Notes under the pieces: model-generated
Told to the model about the DNA's origin: nothing
What the model saw: the letters and a program-made list of their open reading frames with translations, nothing else
Database searches by the model: none
From: Lysobacterales bacterium
GTDB taxonomy: Bacteria; Pseudomonadota; Gammaproteobacteria; Xanthomonadales; Rhodanobacteraceae
Reading direction: 5' to 3'
DNA length: 60,863 nucleotides
Assembly: GCA_015655335.1 (NCBI GenBank)
Contig: JAATFF010000115.1
Coordinates: 1-60,863 of the forward strand
Made by a program: the position numbers and the translations under genes
Part shown: piece after piece, positions 38,768 through 48,526 of the stretch
Layout: every line of letters begins with the position of its first letter
Numbering within the stretch: the stretch's first letter is position 1

Positions 38768-39522
38768 CGACGCACCTCGTTCTCGGCAATTTGCCGTACC
38801 CAATCCTTGCCGCTTTCCAGCGAAAGCAGATCGGCGCGCGCGCGGCCGAACAAACTGGCGAAGTAATAGAATTTGGTAGCGGCCATCATCGTCAGCAACG
38901 GCCAGATCATCGACGGCGCGATGGATGAGGGCCCCAACAAACGGATGGTCGAGCCCTGATGCAGGGTGTTCCACCAGTTCACCGAGAAATGCACGATCGG
39001 CACGTTGATGATGCCGATCAGCGCAAGAAACGCCGCCGTGCGCGCACCCTGGCGGCGATCCTCGAATGAGTGGTACAGGGCGATCACGCCCAGATAAAGG
39101 AAAAGCAGCACCAGCTCCGAGGTGAGCCGTGCATCCCACGTCCACCACGTGCCCCACATGCGTTCGCCCCACAGCGATCCGGTAACGAGCGTGATGAACG
39201 TGAAGGACGCGCCGATCGGCGCGGATGCCATCGCCACCACTTCGGCCAGCTTGATGCGCCAGACCAACGCGATAAAGGCCGCGATACCCATCACGCCATA
39301 AATGAACAGGCTCATCCACGCGCAAGGCACGTGAATAAAGATGATGCGGTAATCGTCACCTTGCTGGTAATCGGGCGGGGCCAGTACCAGGCCGCCGTAG
39401 AGCGCCGCGATGCCGAGGATCAATGCCAGCGCGATCGCCCACGGTCGCAGCTTGCCTGCGAAGCCGTAAAACACCGGCGGTGAACTCAGCTTGTGCAACC
39501 ACAGAGGGGTCCACTTGGCCAT
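38764..39522 (-). CDS. ccmC: Heme ABC transporter permease CcmC
   Basis: Attaches heme to CcmE. 252 residues with six TM segments and the WWD signature WGTWWTWDARLTSELVL near 120-136, plus flanking His residues (HVPCAW and VHFSVNWWNTLHQG). The start at ATG 39522 (MAKWTPLW) is the natural family start; a longer frame to 39606 reads into ccmB. The N-terminus overlaps nothing, with a 7-base gap to ccmB. Confidence 0.95.
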   Translation of the reverse strand: MAKWTPLWLHKLSSPPVFYGFAGKLRPWAIALALILGIAALYGGLVLAPPDYQQGDDYRIIFIHVPCAWMSLFIYGVMGIAAFIALVWRIKLAEVVAMASAPIGASFTFITLVTGSLWGERMWGTWWTWDARLTSELVLLFLYLGVIALYHSFEDRRQGARTAAFLALIGIINVPIVHFSVNWWNTLHQGSTIRLLGPSSIAPSMIWPLLTMMAATKFYYFASLFGRARADLLSLESGKDWVRQIAENEVRR

Positions 39523-39529
39523 AAGCGAT

Positions 39530-40225
39530 TTACGAATCCAGCGCGATACGAAGTGCGGCGGCGCAGGCCAGCGGCGCCAGCACCACAGCCAGGGCAAGTG
39601 CTGCACCCAGCCATGCGATGGGGGCGATCCATGGCAGCCCCCCTTGGGCGGCTGCCAGTGCCCCGGCGGCGAAGATCACCACCGGCACGCACAGCGGCAG
39701 CAGCATCAGAGCGAGGAGCATACCAGAGCGACGAGTCCCGGCCGTTAGGGCAACCAACACGCCACCCAGCAAGCTCAGCAGCGGGGTGGCCAGCAACAGC
39801 GCCAGCAGCAGCACCGGCATCACCGGGGACGGCAGGTGCAGCATGCCGGCCAGCAGCGGAGCGACCACGATCAGCGGCACGGCAGTAGCCAGCCAATGCG
39901 CAAGAATCTTCATGCCCAGCATCAGTGCCAGCGGCTGCGGCGCCAGCATCAGCTGTTCCAGCGAGCCATCTTCGATATCGCTGCGGAACATGGCATCCAG
40001 CGCCAGCAGCATGGCCAGCAGCACCGTAACCAGCACCACGCCGCCCGCGATCCGGCGCAGCAAGGCGTCCTCAGGACCGAGTGCGAAGGGAAATAGCGAC
40101 GTGACGATCAGCGCATAGAGCACCGGTAGAACCATATCGCCACGCTGGCGCCAGGCGAGCGTGAGGTCGCGACGCAGCACCGCGGCGCACGCCTGGCCCA
40201 GTCCTGGGTATCGCGCGTCAGTCAT
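39530..40225 (-). CDS. ccmB: Heme exporter subunit CcmB
   Basis: Permease subunit of the CcmAB ABC complex that drives holo-CcmE release. 231 residues, six TM segments, with the FRSDIEDGSLEQLMLAPQPL block near 66-85 diagnostic for CcmB. The start (MTDARYP) overlaps the ccmA end by 8 bases. Confidence 0.95.
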   Translation of the reverse strand: MTDARYPGLGQACAAVLRRDLTLAWRQRGDMVLPVLYALIVTSLFPFALGPEDALLRRIAGGVVLVTVLLAMLLALDAMFRSDIEDGSLEQLMLAPQPLALMLGMKILAHWLATAVPLIVVAPLLAGMLHLPSPVMPVLLLALLLATPLLSLLGGVLVALTAGTRRSGMLLALMLLPLCVPVVIFAAGALAAAQGGLPWIAPIAWLGAALALAVVLAPLACAAALRIALDS

Positions 40226-40862
40226 GCAGGCGGATCCGCTGCGGTTCGCCGCCGTGGAATTGCACCGCGCCATGGCTGGTGACCAGGGCCGCGCCGCCAT
40301 GCGCGATATGCGTTTCCAGTAGCCCGTTAACCAGCTCGATACCTGTGCGATCGAGGTTGGCGTAGGGCTCGTCGAGCAACCACAGCGCGGCGGGGATCAG
40401 CAGCAATCGAGCGAGTGCGACACGTTTCTTTTGACCGGCGGAGAGCTTGCGCACGGGCTCCTCTTCGTAACCGGCTAGGCCGACGGTCGCCAATGCATCG
40501 TCGATGCCGCTCTGCTCGCGATGGCCATGCAAGCCGATCGCAAAGCGCAGGTTTTCGCGTGGGCTCAGTTCGGCCTTCAATCCCAGTTGATGGCCGAGGA
40601 AAACAACCTCGCCGCTGCAACGGTCCCAGGTCAACGGTTCGCCTCGCCAGAACAGCTCGCCTTCTTCGGGGCGCAGCAAGCCGGTTAGGATGCGCATCAG
40701 AGTGGTCTTGCCGCTGCCGTTGTCGCCTTCGATCAGCGTCAGCTCGCCAGCGTCGAGGCGGAAATCCAGCGGGCCGAACACCGGCTCGTCCTGGCGATGG
40801 AAGCAAAGAGCCCGTGCTTCGAGCAAGGGCGCGGCGGGGTGGGTGGAAGTCATTCCCGACAT
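40218..40862 (-). CDS. ccmA: Heme exporter ATP-binding protein CcmA
   Basis: ATPase of the CcmAB complex, 214 residues. Walker A EGDNGSGKTT near 45-54, signature LSAGQKKR, Walker B LWLLDEPYANLD, and the H-loop in VTSHG. An in-frame ATG three codons later is an alternative start. First ccm gene, 12 bases after the DUF3293 gene, so kmo-DUF3293-ccmABCDEFGHI-metX may form one long unit. Confidence 0.95.
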   Translation of the reverse strand: MSGMTSTHPAAPLLEARALCFHRQDEPVFGPLDFRLDAGELTLIEGDNGSGKTTLMRILTGLLRPEEGELFWRGEPLTWDRCSGEVVFLGHQLGLKAELSPRENLRFAIGLHGHREQSGIDDALATVGLAGYEEEPVRKLSAGQKKRVALARLLLIPAALWLLDEPYANLDRTGIELVNGLLETHIAHGGAALVTSHGAVQFHGGEPQRIRLHD

Positions 40863-40874
40863 TGTCCGGAATGC

Positions 40875-41309
40875 TTATCCGGCTTGTCCATGCGGTTCCC
40901 TGTCACTGGTCAAGCGCAGCCGCGCGGCACCTTCGCCGCGACCATGGACATAGGCGTTTTGGTGAAATTGCTGCGCAAGCAGGTCGATCTCGGCGAGGTC
41001 CGGGCCAATGACGAAAAAGCTGAGTTCCCGCCAGTTGTCGCCCGCGCCAAGCCCCGGTCGGATGTAAAGCGTCCGCGGTAGACAGCGCAAGGCCTCAAGC
41101 AGGTCCTGTTGCGCAGCATGATTTTGCGGGCGTGGCTGCGGCTGCGAGTAAGGGTTCCAGGCCGTGATGAATGCCCAGCTTCGGCCACCTGTCAGTGCTT
41201 GCAGTGGGGCCGGGAGCGCAGCATCGACGTGGATAGAGGCCCAGCCACCCTGCAAGAGACGCACACGGTATTCGGTGGCCCGGTAAGCATCGATGAGCGT
41301 TTTGTCCAT
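40875..41309 (-). CDS. DUF3293 domain protein
   Basis: 144 residues. It contains the family pattern TGGRSWAFITAWNPYSQP near 40-58 followed by AAQQDLLEALRCLP and the ELSFFVIGPDLAEIDLLAQQFHQNAYVHG C-terminal block. The function of the family is not known. It is soluble with no signal peptide, placed between kmo (9-base gap) and ccmA (12-base gap). Confidence 0.8.
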   Translation of the reverse strand: MDKTLIDAYRATEYRVRLLQGGWASIHVDAALPAPLQALTGGRSWAFITAWNPYSQPQPRPQNHAAQQDLLEALRCLPRTLYIRPGLGAGDNWRELSFFVIGPDLAEIDLLAQQFHQNAYVHGRGEGAARLRLTSDREPHGQAG

Positions 41310-41318
41310 AACGTGACT

Positions 41319-42686
41319 TTACGCCCTCAGTTTCGGCAGCGGGGGAAGCGTGACTTCCAATACAGAGACGGCGGCGTCCAGCGGCACGTCGTTCGCGCTG
41401 GTCGTTCCGCGCAGCAATTGCTCCAGTAACTGATCCTGCGCGCGGCCGCGTTCGTAGACGTACGCGTAGGGCAGATGGGTGAAGGTGACCATGCGATAGC
41501 GCGCCATGAAGTGCTTTGGCGCGCGCTCGGCCAGCCGGGCGCCGAGTTCGCGCTTGGCGAGATAGTGCGGATCAGCCACGGAATCGCGCATCTCGATGTA
41601 GTTCTCCAGCGCCATCGCCGCGATGGCATTGGCGTTGGGCTGTCGGATGCGTTGGAACTCGGCGAATGCGTCGGCCGTGTCACGGCCGGATTCGGCGAGC
41701 AGGTCGGCCAACACGACCGTATCCTCGAAACCGCAGTTCATCCCCTGGCCGTGGAAGGGCACGATGGCATGCGCAGCATCGCCGATCAGCAGCGCGCGGC
41801 CGTCGATATGCCAGCGGTCAAGATAGAGCGTTGACAAGGTTCCGACGGGATGGCTGTCGTAATCCTCGGCGAAACGCGGGATGAGCGGCAGCAGATCGGG
41901 AAAATCTTCGCGGAAGAAGGCGCTGGCTGCGGTGGAATCTGCAAGCGTGTCGAAGCTGGGATGCGTTCCGTGAGCTGGCAGAAACAGCGTGACCGTAAAA
42001 CTGCCTTCGGTGTTGGGTAGCGCGATGCACATGTAGCCACCGCGCGGCCAGATATGCAGCGCGTGCGGTTCGATCGCGAAACGTTCGGCACCGACACCGG
42101 GCGGAATCTCCAGTTCTTTGTAGCCGTGGCCCAGCGACTCGATGCGTATGCCGAGCGGTGAGTGATTATCCATCGCCGTTCGCAGGGCCGAGCCGGCACC
42201 ATCGGCACCGATAAGCACGGACGCATGGTGATGGCGTTGCGTGCCATCCTCATCGGCAAGCACGATGTGCCGCGCGTCGAAATCGGCTGCGTGCAGAGAC
42301 TGGCCGAAGTGCAGGGTCACGCCCGCCGCTTCCGCCGCATCGAGCAGCAACATATTCAGGGCGCCGCGCGACACCGACCAGATCACTTCGCTGTCGTCGA
42401 CGCCGTAGCGTTGCAAACCGGAGCTGCCCACGCGCGGATGCACCATGCGGCCGCGCATCATCACCGCCCGTTCCAGGACGTCGTCGGCGAGACCCGCGGT
42501 GCGCAGTGCCTGCAAACCACGTTCGGCGAGCGCGAGATTGATCGAGCGACCCCCCGTAAAGCCAACGCGGCGTGGATCGGGGTGTTTTTCGAAAACCTCC
42601 ACGGAAAATCCGCGCGTTGCCAGCAACTGGGCGAGCAGGGCGCCAACCAAACCGCCGCCAATCAGGGTGATGGATTGCCGTGTCAT
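41319..42686 (-). CDS. kmo: Kynurenine 3-monooxygenase
   Basis: FAD-dependent aromatic hydroxylase converting L-kynurenine to 3-hydroxykynurenine (tryptophan degradation or quinolinate/NAD route). 455 residues. FAD dinucleotide motif LIGGGLVGALLA at about 6-17; the GGRSINLALAERGLQAL block near 44-60 typical of KMO; second FAD motif LLIGDAAHAIVPFHGQGMNCGFEDT near 300-324. ATG 42686 gives MTRQSITLIGGG; upstream in-frame ATG 42725 would add 13 residues. No other kynurenine-pathway gene is in the window. Confidence 0.9.
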   Translation of the reverse strand: MTRQSITLIGGGLVGALLAQLLATRGFSVEVFEKHPDPRRVGFTGGRSINLALAERGLQALRTAGLADDVLERAVMMRGRMVHPRVGSSGLQRYGVDDSEVIWSVSRGALNMLLLDAAEAAGVTLHFGQSLHAADFDARHIVLADEDGTQRHHHASVLIGADGAGSALRTAMDNHSPLGIRIESLGHGYKELEIPPGVGAERFAIEPHALHIWPRGGYMCIALPNTEGSFTVTLFLPAHGTHPSFDTLADSTAASAFFREDFPDLLPLIPRFAEDYDSHPVGTLSTLYLDRWHIDGRALLIGDAAHAIVPFHGQGMNCGFEDTVVLADLLAESGRDTADAFAEFQRIRQPNANAIAAMALENYIEMRDSVADPHYLAKRELGARLAERAPKHFMARYRMVTFTHLPYAYVYERGRAQDQLLEQLLRGTTSANDVPLDAAVSVLEVTLPPLPKLRA

Positions 42687-42765
42687 GCTGCGTTCCGTGG
42701 AAGAGAGCACGTCACTGTTCCGCAACTGGGCGCTTCCCGCAAGTATGGCGTGAAGGCCGTAGTGC

Positions 42766-43527
42766 TCAGAAGCTCATGAAATAACCGCCGTTGACCGGCA
42801 GGTTGGCACCGGTGATGTAGTCGGCATCGTCTGCGGTGAGAAAAACCACCGCGCGTGCGATGTCGGCTGGCGTTCCAAGCCGCCCCACGGGGATATCGGA
42901 AATGATCTGCTGACGGATCTCATCGGGCACCGCGGCCACCATCGGCGTGTCGCAATAGCCGGGAGATACCGTATTCACCGTGACACCCTTGCGCGCCGTT
43001 TCGCGCGCCAGCGCCATGCTGAATCCGTGCACGCCCGCTTTGGCGGCCGAGTAATTGGTTTGACCGAACTGGCCGGTCTGGCCATTCACCGAGCTCAGGT
43101 TGACAATGCGGCCGAAGCTGCGGGTCGTCATGCCTTCGACCACGTGCCGGCACATGTTGAAGACGCCGTCGAGATTCACGCGCATCAGCTCGTGCCATTG
43201 CTGCGGATCCATCTTGCGCAAACTGGTGTCGCGCGTGATGCCGGCGGCATTCACCAGAATGTCGGCGTGACCGATGCTGCGCTCGAGGTGTGCGATCAGG
43301 CTGCCACAGGCCTTGAAGTCGCTGACGTCGCAGGGCTCGAAACGGATGGCGCCGTTGTAGGCGGACATCTGCTCGCGAAACGCTTCGATGCGTTCGCCGC
43401 GCGTGGCCAGATCCACAGCGATTACCTGCTTTCCGGCTTCGGCCAGGCGCAGACAAATTTCAGTGCCGATGCCACCGATGCCGCCCGTCACGATGGCGAC
43501 GCGTGGGCTTGACGTTGACAAAGTCAT
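42766..43527 (-). CDS. phbB: Acetoacetyl-CoA reductase PhbB
   Basis: NADPH-dependent SDR that makes (R)-3-hydroxybutyryl-CoA for polyhydroxybutyrate. 253 residues. Cofactor motif TGGIGGIGTEIC near 15-26, NAAGITRD loop, the catalytic Ser and YxxxK (NLSSVNGQTGQFGQTNYSAAKAG), and the closing DYITGANLPVNGGYFM. The NGQTGQFGQTNYSAAKAG sequence is characteristic of PhbB rather than FabG. phaR lies upstream on the same strand, supporting a PHB role, though no synthase (phaC) is in the window. Confidence 0.92.
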   Translation of the reverse strand: MTLSTSSPRVAIVTGGIGGIGTEICLRLAEAGKQVIAVDLATRGERIEAFREQMSAYNGAIRFEPCDVSDFKACGSLIAHLERSIGHADILVNAAGITRDTSLRKMDPQQWHELMRVNLDGVFNMCRHVVEGMTTRSFGRIVNLSSVNGQTGQFGQTNYSAAKAGVHGFSMALARETARKGVTVNTVSPGYCDTPMVAAVPDEIRQQIISDIPVGRLGTPADIARAVVFLTADDADYITGANLPVNGGYFMSF

Positions 43528-43597
43528 TACATGTTTCCTTCAACCCATGCCGCGTGGCAGCACGTGCTGTGCTGCAACGGGAACCGCATCATTCAGA

Positions 43598-44104
43598 TCA
43601 ACCCGGCTTCTTGCCGGTGCGGCCAGGCTGAGCCTGTGTCGGCTGGGCTGGCTGCGTCTGGGAGGCGGCGTCGAGGAAGCCGCGCTGCATCGATTTCCAC
43701 GCATCCATGTTGCGCTCCGTCATCTCGTTCAACAGCGACCAGGGAGCTTGCCCCATCAGGCTGTTGAGTTGTGTGCGGAATTGCTGCTGCTGGTCGAGGA
43801 AGACCTGCAGGCTGCGCTCCAGGTACGGCCCCATGAATCCCTGCAGGGAATCGCCGTAGAAACGGATGATCTGGCTCAGCAGCTGGGGCGACAGCATCGG
43901 CTGCCCCTTCTCCTCGTGCTCGGAGATAATCTGGAGCAGCACGGAGCGGGTGAGATCGTCGCCGGACTTGGCGTCGCGGACCTCGAAATGTTCGCCATCC
44001 AGAACCAGCTGACGGACTTCCTCCAGCGTGATGTAGCTGGAGATTTCCGTGTCATAGAGCCGACGGTTCGGGTACTTCTTGATAACGCGCTTAGTTTGTG
44101 CCAT
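43598..44104 (-). CDS. phaR: Polyhydroxyalkanoate synthesis regulator PhaR
   Basis: DNA- and PHB-binding repressor of granule genes. 168 residues. The N-terminal domain RVIKKYPNRRLYDTEISSYITLEEVRQLV (about 6-34) is the PHB/PHA accumulation regulator DNA-binding domain. Two accumulation domains follow, with FYGDSLQGFMGPYLERSLQVF. The C-terminus is Gln/Pro-rich. ATG 44104 chosen (MAQTKRV) over 44113. It precedes phbB by 70 bases on the same strand. Confidence 0.93.
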   Translation of the reverse strand: MAQTKRVIKKYPNRRLYDTEISSYITLEEVRQLVLDGEHFEVRDAKSGDDLTRSVLLQIISEHEEKGQPMLSPQLLSQIIRFYGDSLQGFMGPYLERSLQVFLDQQQQFRTQLNSLMGQAPWSLLNEMTERNMDAWKSMQRGFLDAASQTQPAQPTQAQPGRTGKKPG

Positions 44105-44191
44105 GCGACACAAGCTAGCAGAAGGTATTGCGCCGCACCAGTCGGTGTTCAGCTTTTTTGCTGCACCCCAGGGTGCAGCAAATCGCGTAGG

Positions 44192-45745
44192 TCAGTGCCC
44201 CATGGCCCCGCCCGCGCTACCGAAGGGCGGTCGTGAGAACCAGAGTACGGGGATCAAAATCACAAACAGGATCGCGCAGAGGAAGAACACGTCGTTGACC
44301 GCCAGGGTGAGGCCTTCACGGTTGACGATCTGGTCGATGAAGCCCAGCCGTTGGCTGGCGCTGAGATTCATATGCGATAGCTGTTGCAGATACTGCGTGG
44401 CCGCCGGCTGGCCGGGACTGACATACTCGGTCAGGGTTGCATGATGGTAGATGCCCCGATGCTGCCAAAGCGTCACGGTCACCGCGGTCGAGACGCTGGA
44501 GCCAAGCGTGCGGAAGAAATTGGACAGCCCCGATGCACTGGCGATCTCCGACGCCGGCAGGCCGGACAGATAGATCTGATTGAGCGGAATGAAGAAACAA
44601 GGGATCGCGATGCCCATCACGAAGCGCGGCACCACCAGCGTGGCGAAGGATGCGGCACTGTCGAAAGTGGAAAACCAGTAAGACGTGACCGCAAATACCA
44701 TGAAGGCGAAGGTCACCACCATGCGTAGATCCAGCTTGTGCATGTTGCGGCCAAGAATCGGCGACAACAGAAAGGCGAGCACGCCCACCGGCGCACTGGC
44801 CAGGCCGGCCCAGGTGGCGGTGTAGCCCAGGGTGGTCTGCAGCCAAAGCGGAAACACGACGTTGATGCCGAAGAAGGCAAACATGCCTAAGGAAAGACTG
44901 ATCACGCCCACGGTGAAATTGCGCTGCTTGAACAACGTCAGGTCCACGACCGGATGTTTGGCGTGGATTTCCCACACCACCAGGAAGGTCAGGCAGATCA
45001 GTGCCGTGATGCCCAGTGAGGAGATCAAGGGCGATGCGAACCAGTCGTGATCGTTGCCGTTGTCCAGCATGAATTGCAGGCAGCCGATACCCGCTACGAG
45101 CAAGACCAGGCCGATGACGTCGATCGGCGCCTTGATGGTCTTGGTCTCGCGTTTGTGCAGCAAGGTCCAGGTGATGATGCCTGCCAACACGCCGACCGGC
45201 AGGTTGATATAGAAGATCCACGGCCAGGAGAGGTTGTCGGTAATCCACCCGCCGAGAATCGGACCGAAGATCGGCGCCACCACGACGGTCATCGCCCACA
45301 GCGCCAGCGCAATGCCTTGTCGTTCCTTTGGATAGCTGGAAAGCAAAAGAGTCAGCGATAGCGCGACCATCGGACCCGAACCCGCGCCCTGCATCAGTCG
45401 ACCGATGACCAGCATCGGCATGCTGGTGGCCATGCCGCACAGCATGGAGAACACCACGAACAACATCACCGACGTGACGAAGGTGCGCACCTCGCCGAAG
45501 CGACGCGCGATCCAGCCGGTGAGCGGTTGCATGATCGCGCTGGCCAGCGAATACGAACTGATCGTCCACGTGCCTTCGCTGGCGCTGACGCCCAGGCTGC
45601 CGGAGATATGCGGCACGGCCACGTTGACGATGGTCATGTCCAGCACCTCCATGAAGGTGCTGAACGCGACGGCGATGGTCAGCAGCACCAGCGGCGTACC
45701 GTGCAACGGCTTCAGCGGTGCGGCTTTTTCAGGAGTGACAGCCAT
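44192..45745 (-). CDS. emrB: EmrB-type MFS drug exporter (DHA2 family)
   Basis: Proton-coupled inner-membrane drug exporter of the 14-TM DHA2 family, 517 residues. Visible: the TM1 motif LDMTIVNVAVPHISGSL near 36-52, SYSLASAIMQPLTGWIARRFG (motif A), and GRLMQGAGSGPMVALS (motif C region). It acts with the EmrA-type adaptor and the outer-membrane channel encoded just upstream. It is the last gene of the marR-channel-emrA-emrB unit, 20 bases after emrA. Confidence 0.92.
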   Translation of the reverse strand: MAVTPEKAAPLKPLHGTPLVLLTIAVAFSTFMEVLDMTIVNVAVPHISGSLGVSASEGTWTISSYSLASAIMQPLTGWIARRFGEVRTFVTSVMLFVVFSMLCGMATSMPMLVIGRLMQGAGSGPMVALSLTLLLSSYPKERQGIALALWAMTVVVAPIFGPILGGWITDNLSWPWIFYINLPVGVLAGIITWTLLHKRETKTIKAPIDVIGLVLLVAGIGCLQFMLDNGNDHDWFASPLISSLGITALICLTFLVVWEIHAKHPVVDLTLFKQRNFTVGVISLSLGMFAFFGINVVFPLWLQTTLGYTATWAGLASAPVGVLAFLLSPILGRNMHKLDLRMVVTFAFMVFAVTSYWFSTFDSAASFATLVVPRFVMGIAIPCFFIPLNQIYLSGLPASEIASASGLSNFFRTLGSSVSTAVTVTLWQHRGIYHHATLTEYVSPGQPAATQYLQQLSHMNLSASQRLGFIDQIVNREGLTLAVNDVFFLCAILFVILIPVLWFSRPPFGSAGGAMGH

Positions 45746-45765
45746 GAAGGGCTCGCTCGGCGGTA

Positions 45766-46971
45766 TCAGTTCGAGGTATCGGCGGACGTGCCAAGGTTGG
45801 CGCGGATGATTTTCTCGGCTTCCGCATCGGCCTGCGCGGCGACCTGGTCATACACCGATGTTTCGGCGGGTGGCTGTTGCGACGCTGCAGCGAGCACGGG
45901 ACCCTTGTCGTCCGTGATATCCACCGTCACATCGGCAGACAGACCCACACGCAGTGGATGTTTGTCGAGCTCGTCGTTATTCAGCGCGATGCGCACCGGC
46001 ACGCGCTGCACCACTTTGATCCAGTTACCCGTGGCATTCTGCGCAGGCAGCAAGGAGAACACGCTGCCAGTGCCGGCCCCTAAGCCGATGACCTTGCCGT
46101 GGTATTGGGCGCTACCGCCGTAGAGATCCGTGGTGATCTTCACGGGTTGGCCAATACGAATGTGACGCAGCTGGTTTTCCTTGAAGTTCGCATCGATCCA
46201 CAAGTTGTGCAGCGGGATGATGGTCATCAGCTGTTGGCCGGGCGTGATGCTGCTGCCGAGCTGCACACTGCGTTGCGCGACATAGCCGGTAACGGGTGCC
46301 ACGATGGTGTTGCGCTGTGCGGCAACCCACGCGGCGCGAAAGTTCGCGCGGGCCTGCAGTACCGAAGGATTGTTAGCAACATCGGTACCTTCGACTGCTG
46401 CGCGCGAGGCGTTTGCTTGCGCCTTCGCCGCATCCAGCGCGGCGCGCGCCTGCGCGACGCTATCGCGCATGTGCTGCACGACTTCGGGCGATTCGGCTTG
46501 CGCAGCCACCAGCGGCAAGTGTCGTTTGAGATCGGCTTCGGCCTTGCGCAGGTCAACTTCGCGTGCCGCCACCGTCGCATCGGCGCTGCTTACCGAATCG
46601 GTCTGTTGGCGCACCTCGCGCACCGCCTGAGCCAAAGCGCTACTGGCCTGGCGTAGACGCACATCAGCATCGGTGCCATCCAGTTTCACCAGGACTTGCC
46701 CGGCGTCGACGTGTTGCGTGTCGTCGGTCAGGATCGCAACGACCGTGCCGGACACCTGCGAAGAAAGTGCAACCTGATTGCCGCCGATATAGGCGTTGTC
46801 GGTGGTTTCGCGAATGGAAAATACGAAAAACCAAAGCAAGCACCACGTGAGCGCGGCCAGCACGAATAGGGTGGCCACGATCAACAGAGCGCGGCTGCGC
46901 TTGGCGGGGTCCTTCGCGGCAAGGCCGCTATCGTTGGCGTCCTTGGAGAGGGTGGACTCAGAGGCGCTCAT
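45766..46971 (-). CDS. emrA: EmrA-type membrane fusion protein
   Basis: HlyD-family periplasmic adaptor, 401 residues. One TM near 26-50 anchors it. The lipoyl half DNAYIGGNQVALSSQVSGTVV follows at about 57-77, a long coiled-coil hairpin rich in Ala, Gln and Arg, the second lipoyl half RNTIVAPVTGYVAQRSVQLGSSI, and a beta-barrel. The C-terminal tail is acidic. The start overlaps the end of the channel gene by 14 bases. Confidence 0.92.
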   Translation of the reverse strand: MSASESTLSKDANDSGLAAKDPAKRSRALLIVATLFVLAALTWCLLWFFVFSIRETTDNAYIGGNQVALSSQVSGTVVAILTDDTQHVDAGQVLVKLDGTDADVRLRQASSALAQAVREVRQQTDSVSSADATVAAREVDLRKAEADLKRHLPLVAAQAESPEVVQHMRDSVAQARAALDAAKAQANASRAAVEGTDVANNPSVLQARANFRAAWVAAQRNTIVAPVTGYVAQRSVQLGSSITPGQQLMTIIPLHNLWIDANFKENQLRHIRIGQPVKITTDLYGGSAQYHGKVIGLGAGTGSVFSLLPAQNATGNWIKVVQRVPVRIALNNDELDKHPLRVGLSADVTVDITDDKGPVLAAASQQPPAETSVYDQVAAQADAEAEKIIRANLGTSADTSN

Positions 46972-48526
46972 GGTCGGGGGCTCCGGCGAGATTCGAAGTG
47001 GAAGCGGTGGAAGAGGAAGATGTAGTGGACGGCGCTTCGTTGCTGGCGGCGACGTGATAACCGCCGCCGAGCGCCTTGATCAAGGCGAGGTCCGTACTCA
47101 GCGCTTGGGCTTGCAGGCTGACGGCCTGGTCTCGTTGCTGAAGCAGTTGAGCCTCCGCGGCAAGGCTTTCGCGCGCGTCCTTGACGCCACGCTGTGCACG
47201 AGCCTGCGCCGTAGCAACCAACATGCTGTTGGCCTGCACTTGTGCCATCTGCTTGGTGCGTCGCGCTGCGATTTGTTGCGCGGTCACAGCTTGTGTGGCC
47301 ACATCTTTTGCGGCATCCGTGAGGGTCACGTTGTATTGGGCAATGGCGGCATCGAGCTGGGCGCGGCTAGCGCCATAACCGGCTTTGAGTCGGCCGCCCT
47401 CGAATATCGGCAAATGGACGGCTGGCGTAATGCCAAAGACACGGCTGCCGAGTTCGAACAGATTGCCAAGGTCGCCGCTGCCGCCTTTGGTCAACCCCGG
47501 AATGTTAGGAGAGCCTTGATTCGTGCTGGAGAGACCGGCCATGGCGTTGATACTCACGTCGGGAAAATACTCGGCGCGTGCCACATCGGTTTGTTTTAAC
47601 GCGGACTCGACTTGCCAGCGACTGGCAGCGATATCCGGTCGACGCGAGATGAGATCCAGCCTTGCGTCATCCGGAAGCGTGCCTTCGACATCCGGCAACG
47701 CGTGCGGTTGCAACGGCGGCAGTTCGCTGGGCGACACACCGGCTAGCGCCGCGAGCACCACTTTGCGAATCTCGATAGAGCCTTCCAGCGTGACCTGCAT
47801 CTGTTGCACGCTGGCTAGCTGCGCACGTGCCTGCTGCACGGTGTCCGATAAGTCCACGCCTTGGCGCACGCGCAGGTCGGCGATCTGTAGCAAGCGCTGC
47901 TGTACGGCCACAGCCTGCTTTGCAAGCGAGAGTCTGCTTTCGTCGGCCAGCCAACCAAAATAGGTGTCCGCTACCGCGTTCTGGATGGTCAGTGCGGCAG
48001 CGCTGCGCTGGGCTTCGGCCGCGTGCGCCTGATCCAAGGCGGCTTCGATCGCGTTGCGCTTCTTGCCCCACCAGTCGAAATCGTACTCAAGCTGTACACC
48101 CAGGTCGGCCTGGTTGTACCAATCGAAGCCGAGCAGGGCCGGCGGGAACAGGCCGTGATCGCTCATGCGTTGCCGCGTGAGCTGTGCATTGCCGTTGATA
48201 TTCAAGCCTGCCTGCGCAGCTGCGACTTTTACGGACTGCTCGGCGGTCTGCACGCGCGAATGCGCTTGCGAGAGATCGGGCGATTGCTTCACCGCTAACG
48301 CGATCAGTTCATCCAGCTGCGGATCGTTGTAGACGCGCCACCAATCGGTGGCCGGCCAACCCGCGCGCGTCGGAGCCTGAAGGCCGGCCAGCGGCACATC
48401 ATCGCGCAGGTTTGGATGAGACAGTTTTGCGGGAATGAATGCACAGCCCGCCACGCCCACGGTAAGCAGCGTGATCAATGCGAGCGGGCGAAAGCGCAGG
48501 GAAAAGTGGGGGAGAGCGACGGTCAT
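46958..48526 (-). CDS. Outer-membrane efflux lipoprotein (NodT family)
   Basis: TolC-like channel, 522 residues, lipobox TVGVAGC at about residue 28, then PTRAGWPATDWWRVYNDPQLDELIALAVKQSPDL and two efflux repeats. The C-terminus is Ser/Thr-rich and probably disordered. It pairs with EmrAB rather than with the RND pump at 15-21 kb, which has its own channel. It starts within the marR stop (ATGA). Confidence 0.9.
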   Translation of the reverse strand: MTVALPHFSLRFRPLALITLLTVGVAGCAFIPAKLSHPNLRDDVPLAGLQAPTRAGWPATDWWRVYNDPQLDELIALAVKQSPDLSQAHSRVQTAEQSVKVAAAQAGLNINGNAQLTRQRMSDHGLFPPALLGFDWYNQADLGVQLEYDFDWWGKKRNAIEAALDQAHAAEAQRSAAALTIQNAVADTYFGWLADESRLSLAKQAVAVQQRLLQIADLRVRQGVDLSDTVQQARAQLASVQQMQVTLEGSIEIRKVVLAALAGVSPSELPPLQPHALPDVEGTLPDDARLDLISRRPDIAASRWQVESALKQTDVARAEYFPDVSINAMAGLSSTNQGSPNIPGLTKGGSGDLGNLFELGSRVFGITPAVHLPIFEGGRLKAGYGASRAQLDAAIAQYNVTLTDAAKDVATQAVTAQQIAARRTKQMAQVQANSMLVATAQARAQRGVKDARESLAAEAQLLQQRDQAVSLQAQALSTDLALIKALGGGYHVAASNEAPSTTSSSSTASTSNLAGAPDHERL